Shown here one piece after another: positions 40,668 through 46,247 of a stretch of 46,247 bases of DNA; the first letter of the stretch is position 1; each line of letters starts with the position of its first letter. The position numbers and the translations under genes are program-made. Source of the DNA: Myxococcales bacterium (GTDB lineage: Bacteria; Myxococcota_A; UBA9160; UBA4427); NCBI GenBank assembly GCA_022563535.1, contig JADFNE010000035.1, positions 1 to 46,247 on the forward strand, written 5' to 3'. The notes under the pieces are model-generated. The model saw only the letters and a program-made list of their open reading frames with translations, ran no database searches and was not told the origin of the DNA.

Positions 40668-42043
40668 GTAGCGCAAGCGAAATTGCGGTCCGGAGTGGAT
40701 CGGCGCTGGTGGAGCAAGCACTGGGCGTGGTCACGAGTGCTGGCGCAGATGCTGCTGACATTGTTCTGGTTCGCGGCCGCTCGCTCGAGGCCCGGGTTCG
40801 CGGCGACGTCGTCGACTTCGTCAAGCAAGCCCAGGAGCAGGTCCTCAGTATACGCGTATTGATGACGAGAGATGGCGGTGTCAGTTCGGCCGTCACTTCG
40901 ACCAGCGATCTTGCGCCCGAAGCAATCAAACAAATGGCGCAAGATGCCGTGGCCCTGGCACGCGCGACGGAGCCTGACCCGTCGGCCGGCTTGCCCGAAG
41001 ACGGGTTCGCTACCGACTGGCCCGACTTGGCGCTGCTGGATCCAGACGACAAGAGTACCAGCGCCGATGCGCGCATTGATGACGCGCGCAGTGCCGAAGA
41101 GGCGGCGATGTCCTTCGATCCGCGCATTACCAATTCCGAGGGCAGCCAGGTCGGATCCGACTTTTCGACCGTGGCGTACGGAAACACGGCCGGCTTCCTC
41201 GGCGAATACGAACGCGCCTCGCATTCGCTTTTCAGTGAACCGATTGCCGGCAGCGGAGAGAACATGCGACGCGACCATTGGATGACGGCGTCCCGTACGC
41301 TGGCGGACCTCCAGTCGCCGGCTTCGGTAGGTCGGGTTGCGGCTGAACGAGCGCTGCGGCGTCTCAATGCCCGCCGCATCCCCACAACCGAGGTCCCGGT
41401 CATCTTCGAGAGCATGCAGGCAGCGGGACTGGTGCGACAACTCGCCTCATTGGTCAGCGGCTACGCGGTCTACCGCGAGTCTTCGTTCCTCGCCAAGAAA
41501 CTCGGCAAAATCATCGCCGCGCCGTCGGTCACGATCATCGACGACGGCCGCCTGCAAGGTGGCCTCGGCAGCAAGCCCTTTGATGGCGAAGGCCTGCCGA
41601 CGCGCCGCAACACGATCATCAAGGATGGCAAGCTCGAAACGTTTCTGCTCGACAGCTACTCGGGCCGCAAGCTCGGCTTTCCCTCGACCGGCAATGCATC
41701 CCGTGGTGCGGGGGGACCTCCCGGAGTCAGCACGACAAACCTCTGGCTCGAACCCGGAACCGAAACCCTCGAGGAGATCATTGCGCGCACCGATCGCGGG
41801 CTACTCGTCACCGAACTGATGGGCATGGGCTTCAATCCCGTCACCGGGGACTACTCGCAGGGGGCCGCTGGCCTATGGATCGAGAACGGGGAGATTGCGT
41901 ATCCTGTTGAAGAAATCACCATCGCGGGTCACTTCGGCAAAATGCTCAAGGAGATCGACGCCATCGGCAAAGATCTACTCTGGTTGGGGTCCGTCGCCGC
42001 ACCCCCACTGCGAATCGCATCAATGACTGTGGCGGGCGAATAG
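40664..42043 (+). CDS. pmbA: TldE/PmbA metalloprotease subunit
   Basis: 459 residues from ATG 40664 (ATGA overlap with tldD), normal length for PmbA. It lacks the HExxxH site, as expected of the non-catalytic partner. Visible: ADIVLVRGRSLEARVRGD, EVPVIFESMQAAGLVRQLAS (the position of the zinc motif in TldD), LGSKPFDGEGLPTRRNTIIKDG, and LLVTELMGMGFNPVTGDYSQGAAG near the C-terminus. The heterodimer matures small peptides in the cytosol. I see no candidate precursor peptide gene within a few kb, so its substrate is not encoded next to it or is a housekeeping target. Confidence 0.96.
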   Translation: MSSASEIAVRSGSALVEQALGVVTSAGADAADIVLVRGRSLEARVRGDVVDFVKQAQEQVLSIRVLMTRDGGVSSAVTSTSDLAPEAIKQMAQDAVALARATEPDPSAGLPEDGFATDWPDLALLDPDDKSTSADARIDDARSAEEAAMSFDPRITNSEGSQVGSDFSTVAYGNTAGFLGEYERASHSLFSEPIAGSGENMRRDHWMTASRTLADLQSPASVGRVAAERALRRLNARRIPTTEVPVIFESMQAAGLVRQLASLVSGYAVYRESSFLAKKLGKIIAAPSVTIIDDGRLQGGLGSKPFDGEGLPTRRNTIIKDGKLETFLLDSYSGRKLGFPSTGNASRGAGGPPGVSTTNLWLEPGTETLEEIIARTDRGLLVTELMGMGFNPVTGDYSQGAAGLWIENGEIAYPVEEITIAGHFGKMLKEIDAIGKDLLWLGSVAAPPLRIASMTVAGE

Positions 42044-42104
42044 ATCTGGCCATCGAGTTTCGAGAAAAACGCTACGAACCCATCCGAGTAGCAACCTGAG
42101 ATGA

Positions 42105-43340
42105 ATGCAGAAGTCTGACTTTTATCGGGATGCGCGTCACGATCTGCCGGGCCCACTGGCTGGCGTTCGGGTGCTCGAGGCAACCACCACCTGGGCGGGA
42201 CCGATGTGCGGCTGCGTGCTCGCAGATTTCGGCGCCGAGGTCACCAAAGTCGAGCTTCCCCAGGGCGAAATTTCGCGACGCTTGCCGCCCTTCCTGCCCG
42301 GGACCGACCCCCCGCAGTCGTTCATGCACGCCACGGTCAATCGCAACAAGCGAAGCCTGAGTCTCGATCTGAGCTTTTCACGCGGACGCGAGATCTTCTT
42401 GCAGCTGGCGTGCACGTCGGACATCGTGATCGAAAACTTCAAGCCCGGGACCATGTCGCGCTGGGGTGTAGGCTTCGAAGAAGTACGAAAGCAAAAGCCA
42501 GACATTGTCTATGTCTCGATCAGCGGCTACGGACAATTTGGGCCCGACGCCGAGCGGGTCGGATACGATCCGATGGCCCAGGCGGAAAGCGGTTTTCTTT
42601 CCTTGAACGGGGATCCGGAGGGCGAACCGGTCAAAGCGCCGACCTTCCTGGCCGACGACCTGGCCGGTCTTCACGCCGCCCTTGCCGCTCTCGCCGCCCT
42701 GCGTCACCGCGAAGCCACGGGCGAGGGCCAGCACATCGACGTGGCGTTGCTCGACAGCCTGCTGTTTCAATCGACCGGTTACTTGACCCTCGGCGCGATG
42801 GGGGTAGAACTGCCGCGGCTCGGCAACGAATTTCGCATCGCCGCCCCAGCCCGCGCCTTTCGCTGCCGTGACGGATCGGTGATGGCGGGGGTCTTGCTCG
42901 ACAGCCATTGGAAGACCCTGGCCGCACTCATCGAGCGGCCTGAGTTGGCGGATCATCCGGACTTTGCAACCGCCCCCGAACGTATTGCCCGGCGCAAACA
43001 AGTCGACCAGATCTTGGGAGACTGGATCTGTCAATACACCGTCGCCGAGGTACTCCGCCGCTTCAACGCTGTCGGCATTCCGGCCGCAGCCGTCCGCACC
43101 TACGCCGAGGCAGCGGGTAATGCTCATGTGATGGCTCGGGACATGCTGCAACGGCTGCCCGCCGGAGCCGGGGATGCGGAGGCTGTGCCGATCACGGGCC
43201 CGGCGGCCAAGTTTTCGCGTACCCCAACCCGCGTGCGTACCCCCGCACCGGAGTTGGGTGCGGACAACGACGAGATTCTCGAGGAGTTGGGAATTGACGC
43301 CGAGCAACGTCGAGAACTGCACGCCGCCGGAGTGATCTAG
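42105..43340 (+). CDS. CaiB/BaiF-type (family III) CoA-transferase
   Basis: 411 residues, usual length. Moves CoA from one acyl-CoA to another acid. Visible: LAGVRVLEATTTWAGPMCGCVLADFGAEVTKVE (split motif near the N-terminus), NRNKRSLSLDL, DIVIENFKPGTMSRWG, PDIVYVSISGYGQFGPDAER, and the catalytic Asp in RVGYDPMAQAESGFLSLNG. Then come GEGQHIDVALLDSL and the C-terminal GADNDEILEELG typical of the family. The substrate cannot be read from the sequence. It is 61 bp after tldE on the same strand, with no other acyl-CoA gene in the window. Confidence 0.95.
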   Translation: MQKSDFYRDARHDLPGPLAGVRVLEATTTWAGPMCGCVLADFGAEVTKVELPQGEISRRLPPFLPGTDPPQSFMHATVNRNKRSLSLDLSFSRGREIFLQLACTSDIVIENFKPGTMSRWGVGFEEVRKQKPDIVYVSISGYGQFGPDAERVGYDPMAQAESGFLSLNGDPEGEPVKAPTFLADDLAGLHAALAALAALRHREATGEGQHIDVALLDSLLFQSTGYLTLGAMGVELPRLGNEFRIAAPARAFRCRDGSVMAGVLLDSHWKTLAALIERPELADHPDFATAPERIARRKQVDQILGDWICQYTVAEVLRRFNAVGIPAAAVRTYAEAAGNAHVMARDMLQRLPAGAGDAEAVPITGPAAKFSRTPTRVRTPAPELGADNDEILEELGIDAEQRRELHAAGVI

Positions 43341-43484
43341 CAGGGTTGGCCAACTCGGATCAACGGACGCCGCGCTGTGGTGCTACACTTCGCCTAATCG
43401 ATCCCCCCAAAGATTTGAAGTCACTACCGCCATGGGCGCGCCCCAGCGTCCGGATGCGGCCGCAAGGGATCCAGATTCCGGGCC

Positions 43485-45425
43485 ATGGTCTTCCCCAGCT
43501 CTCAAGTCGAATTCCGAGCGACGCGCTTGCCCTGGCTGAGTGCTGGCCTGGTGCTCGTCAGCTTCTGGGTACTGCTGGCGATCCCGGCACCCCTGTCCTT
43601 CGAAGAGCGCGACCCCAAGGCCGCGCTCCAGGCCGCCTTCCGCTATTGGCAGGCCCACGGTTATCTCAATGCAGACCATCAGACCATCGAAACGGCGCGC
43701 GTGCACTTCGACCCAGGCTCAGCGAGTGTCGCGATTGCGGTGATCCAGGAACTCGGGCGGCGCGGGATGCCCGACGACGAGACCCAACGAGGTTTGGAAC
43801 AGGCGACCCTCGACGGACTCGCGCTTGCCGCGCGCCCCGTGCCAGACTCGGCCAACCCACTTGCGCCGAATCATGCGTTGCGGGTCTACGGCTTTACTCC
43901 GGCTAGCCCGACCGCCCTGACCGCCGCGACCCACCTCTTTCTCTATGCGGGGTGGATCCATTTCTTGGCCATTGCGCCGCTTTGGTTCTTTCTCGGAGCG
44001 AGTGCCGAGGACCGCTTCGGGAAACTGGGGTTTGCGCTGTTTACGCTGTTTGCCTGCATCGTCTCCACGGCGACTCATCTGCTGCTCGAACCCAACTCGC
44101 CGATGTCCCTGATCGGAGCAGCGGGTCCGACCGCCGCACTGCTGGCGATTTTTTCTCTGCGGCACCGGATGCAGCCGGTGCGCGTGGTCGCACTGGCTCC
44201 TCGCAATGGCGACGGTGACGGTTACGGTCTGCGGTTGGTTCCTTTCGCACTTTCGGCGATCGCGCTCCCCATTTATTGGCTTGTGATCAATCTAGCTCTC
44301 ACGCTCTGGCTCGACGCGATCGGCGTGCGCAACGATCTTTCGATCTCGGCTGTGGCCGGTGGGCTCGGCTTCGGACTGTTGGCGGGGATGGCGTTGCGCA
44401 GGTTTGATTTCGAACCCGCCTATCTCGGCCCCGAACTCTACAGCGAGATTCGTTCGGGCCGTGAGCGATCCGGCGTCGACAAAGCCCTCGTCGCGCGAGA
44501 CATTGGCGACGTCGACCGCGCTTACGGGCTGGTATGCGCCGAGGCCAAACGCACCCCCGGCGATCCCGAGGTAACCCGCTTGCTGTGGAACCTCGCCCTC
44601 TCCAGCGGAAAGACCGAAGCCGCCGCCCCCGTCGTGGTACTCCAGATTCAACGTCTGATTCACCGGGGCGACTTCCTGGATGCCGTCGATTTTTGGTGCG
44701 AACTGGTCAAAGAGATGCCGAACCAGCGGCTGTCTCCTGACGATCTGGTGCTCATTGTTCCGATCTTGCTCGCGAGCCAGCGAATAGAGTTCGCTGTAAC
44801 TGCGCTGCGACACTGTGTCGATGCACCGACGGGCGAGCTGAGCATCGAACTCGCGCTGAAGCTCCTCGATCTGGCCGAGACATTGGATCCCTTCACCGCC
44901 CTGCTTGCGGCGCGGCGCGTGCTCGAGCTTCCCGACCTGCACGAAACCAAACGAACCCGCATTGTCGCCTTGGTTCGCGAACTCGATCCAGCGGAAGCCA
45001 CCCTGCCAGAGCTTCCCACGCCAGAACTTGAACTCGATACAGAAATTGCATGCGAACCCGAGATCATGCTCGAGCCCGAAATTCTCTTTCCTGATGAAGT
45101 GACGGATAACGTTCCTGGTGTTGAGCACGGTGTTGAACAACGGGAGCTCGTGGCTCAGCCGGATCTGTCATCGCTGCCGCGATTCGACGGCATTCAACCC
45201 GTCGCCGCCGTCCCCACCCGACTGACCAACGAGGTTTTGTATTTTCGACTAGACGATGGCCGCAAAGCAAAGGTCCGTTATCCGGAGATTCAAGCCCTGG
45301 CCGTCGCCGCCGTGCGCGATGTATCGAGCAAACCCGTCGTCGTCATCGACCTGTTGTTGAACTGGACCGAACTGAGCGACGCTCCACTGCGCAGCATCCG
45401 CCTGCGCAGCGACCAATTCGACCCG
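43485..45425 (+). CDS. Rhomboid-fold membrane protein lacking catalytic residues, 3' end cut at a junction
   Basis: About 645 residues from ATG 43485. Transmembrane segments include LVLVSFWVLLAIPAPL, FLAIAPLWFFLGASAEDRFG, LFTLFACIVSTATHLL, SLIGAAGPTAALLAIF and SAVAGGLGFGLLAGMAL, giving the rhomboid pattern. The GASG Ser is Ala (GAAG, about 210-214), and the TM6 His (normally A-H-x-G-G) is Val (AVAGG). So protease activity is not expected. A long soluble part (about 320-640) has helical repeats (about 325-480), an acidic linker, and a C-terminal beta segment (NEVLYFRLDDGRKAKVRY, RLRSDQFDP). The frame runs on to the window edge without a stop, but coding signal passes to the minus strand near 45411-45425, so the end is artificial. 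Confidence 0.75.
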
Positions 45426-45900
45426 GCGCACCCAGCGCTCCGCGCCAAAGTCGGTATCGCCGGGCTCGTTGAGCGCCAGGTGCCCCGAGGTGCCGATCCC
45501 CTGGCACACCACGTCGATAGGTCCCTCCCGCACCAGTGCTTCAAAGCGCCGCGCTTCCGCCTCGGGATCGGCGGCCTTGTAGTCGACGAGGTGGTAGGCT
45601 TTGCAGGGCACCTGCGCATAGAGATCGCGTTCGGTCTGATAACCGCAGGTGAATTCCCTGGGCAGGCGCCTGTCCCAGAAATCGTCGATGTTGAAGCAGG
45701 TGACGCGCCCCCAGTCGATGCCCTCCTGCCGCCAGGGCGCGGCAAAACGATCCCTGGCTCTCTCCGGCGGCAAAGACGACACGCAATTCATCCTGTGCCG
45801 CCAGCATTGCCCCCATCCTGGCCGCCACCTCGGCTGCAGCTTTCACGCCCAGATCTTCGTAGTCCTCGCAGAGGACCACTTCCGTCTTTCCGTATTTCAT
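45420..45900 (-). pseudogene. Glucosamine-6-phosphate deaminase-like gene (NagB family), frameshifted and 3'-truncated
   Basis: From ATG 45900 (GAGG 9 nt upstream) the frame reads KTEVVLCEDYEDLGVKAAAE, then ELRVVFAAGESQGSFCRALA. It then loses homology, and the +1 frame continues QEGIDWGRVTCFNIDDFWD, YKAADPEAEARRFEALV and VVCQGIGTSGHLALNEPG, which are NagB-family hallmarks (catalytic Asp in the FNIDDFW region and the His in GTSGHLALNEPG). Removing one G near 45729-45734 joins the two. The family converts glucosamine-6-phosphate to fructose-6-phosphate or is a lactonase relative. Homology stops near 45420, about 80 residues early, where the opposite strand becomes the rhomboid-like gene. Confidence 0.8.
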
Positions 45901-45939
45901 GGGTGACATCCTCACGTTTCTGTCGAAAACTCGGCGGGC

Positions 45940-46247
45940 TTACCTCCGAGCGCTATTTATTGAATCCGGCAGCCACGCTCTCGTTCCCTCGACCATCTCC
46001 TGCAACATGTCCCGGGCCGCGTCCGCCCGTCCCACCAGCGGATCGCTGGTCAGGGCCGCCACCGCCTTGTTGTAGTCGCCTTCCACTCCCGCCTCTACCA
46101 GCAGCTCCTGGCGGGCCACGTGCGGTGCCACGATGGCCTCGATCTGCCTGGGCATGGGACTGGCCAGCGGCCGGTAGCCGGTCGCGTCCAGCAAGCCGCG
46201 CGTCTCGACCACGGCCCCCGGGGACAGCTGTGGAATCTGTCCGATAT
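45940..46247 (-). CDS. GH4-like glycosidase, C-terminal part (open at the right edge)
   Basis: About 101 residues up to a TAA at 45940-45942. The sequence QLSPGAVVETRGLLDATGYR, then ARQELLVEAGVEGDYNKAVAALTSDPLV, resembles the C-terminal region of family 4 glycoside hydrolases (NAD-dependent alpha-galactosidase/6-phospho-glucosidase type). In these a 'V..QELTVEA...GD...A..AL..DPL' stretch is conserved. It lies 39 bp upstream of the NagB-like start on the same strand, fitting a small sugar-degradation operon. The catalytic N-terminal part is outside the window, so specificity cannot be stated. Confidence 0.7.
   Translation of the reverse strand, partial: IGQIPQLSPGAVVETRGLLDATGYRPLASPMPRQIEAIVAPHVARQELLVEAGVEGDYNKAVAALTSDPLVGRADAARDMLQEMVEGTRAWLPDSINSARR

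Noticed and set aside
39222-40721. Minus-strand open frame (about 499 codons) opposite tldD
   Set aside because: It is antisense to an unmistakable TldD with an intact HExxxH motif; no family pattern in the antisense translation.
1-46247. CRISPR array
   Set aside because: I saw no regularly spaced repeats of 23-40 bp and no cas genes. The short tandem repeats found are 11-25 bp with no spacers.
45430-46247. Continuation of the rhomboid-like plus-strand frame to the window edge
   Set aside because: The frame stays open only because of high GC. The minus strand over the same bases carries clear NagB and GH4 family motifs, so I ended the plus-strand gene at the junction.

Overview
The window reads as a contig from a high-GC Gram-negative bacterium. 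It carries a complete-looking type II secretion (T2SS) operon, an outer-membrane polysaccharide export protein with a tyrosine autokinase, DnaK, Lon and TldD/TldE. The T2SS gene order C-D-E-F-G-H-I-J-K-L-M-N, a PilM-like GspL and the presence of GspN suggest a deltaproteobacterial or myxococcal relative. That placement is inference from family knowledge; no marker gene here fixes the taxon.

Layout. (1) 1-605, minus: a PQQ-type beta-propeller fragment that stops at a suspicious junction near 590-606. (2) 592-9665, plus: an exopolysaccharide/glycan locus with the 3' half of a sugar epimerase, a PglC-like phosphoglycosyl transferase, a PglE-like aminotransferase, a PglD/NeuD-like acetyltransferase, a Wza-type export protein, a small secreted protein, an outer-membrane beta-barrel, a Wzc-like BY-kinase and a membrane-anchored protein of unknown function. 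(3) 9666-13615: a gene-poor tract of lower-GC small genes and broken genes, including a coiled-coil stress-type protein, a decayed DUF1232 gene, a possible tRNA 3' fragment and an N-terminally truncated HDOD gene. A non-coding element recurs here ahead of successive small genes. (4) 13616-15241, plus: a Met/His-rich outer-membrane protein and a YfiR-family protein. (5) 15267-22984, minus: flavin reductase, a small secreted protein, glycerate 2-kinase, an OmpA-family protein, Lon and DnaK. (6) 23292-37302, plus: the T2SS operon gspC to gspN, with a plausible sigma70 promoter carrying a perfect inverted repeat in its spacer. (7) 37400-43340, plus: ArsR-methyltransferase fusion, HAD hydrolase, TldD, TldE/PmbA and a CaiB-type CoA transferase. 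(8) 43485-about 45420, plus: a rhomboid-fold protein lacking both catalytic residues, cut at a second junction. (9) 45420-46247, minus: a frameshifted, 3'-truncated glucosamine-6-phosphate deaminase-like gene and the 3' end of a GH4-like gene.

How the genes work together. The EPS genes would build and export a surface glycan: lipid-linked sugar start, amino/acetyl sugar modification, and chain export controlled by the BY-kinase. The T2SS would move folded periplasmic proteins across the outer membrane. All needed core, pseudopilin and assembly genes are present except the prepilin peptidase GspO and any pilotin. DnaK and Lon form a protein quality-control block.

The observations most worth a second look are the roughly 60-nt repeated leader in region 3, the GspD secretin with a C-terminal SPOR-like domain, the dead rhomboid, and the two gene-to-gene junctions near 600 and 45,420. 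The junctions may be assembly chimeras, and any biological claim that spans them should be treated with care.
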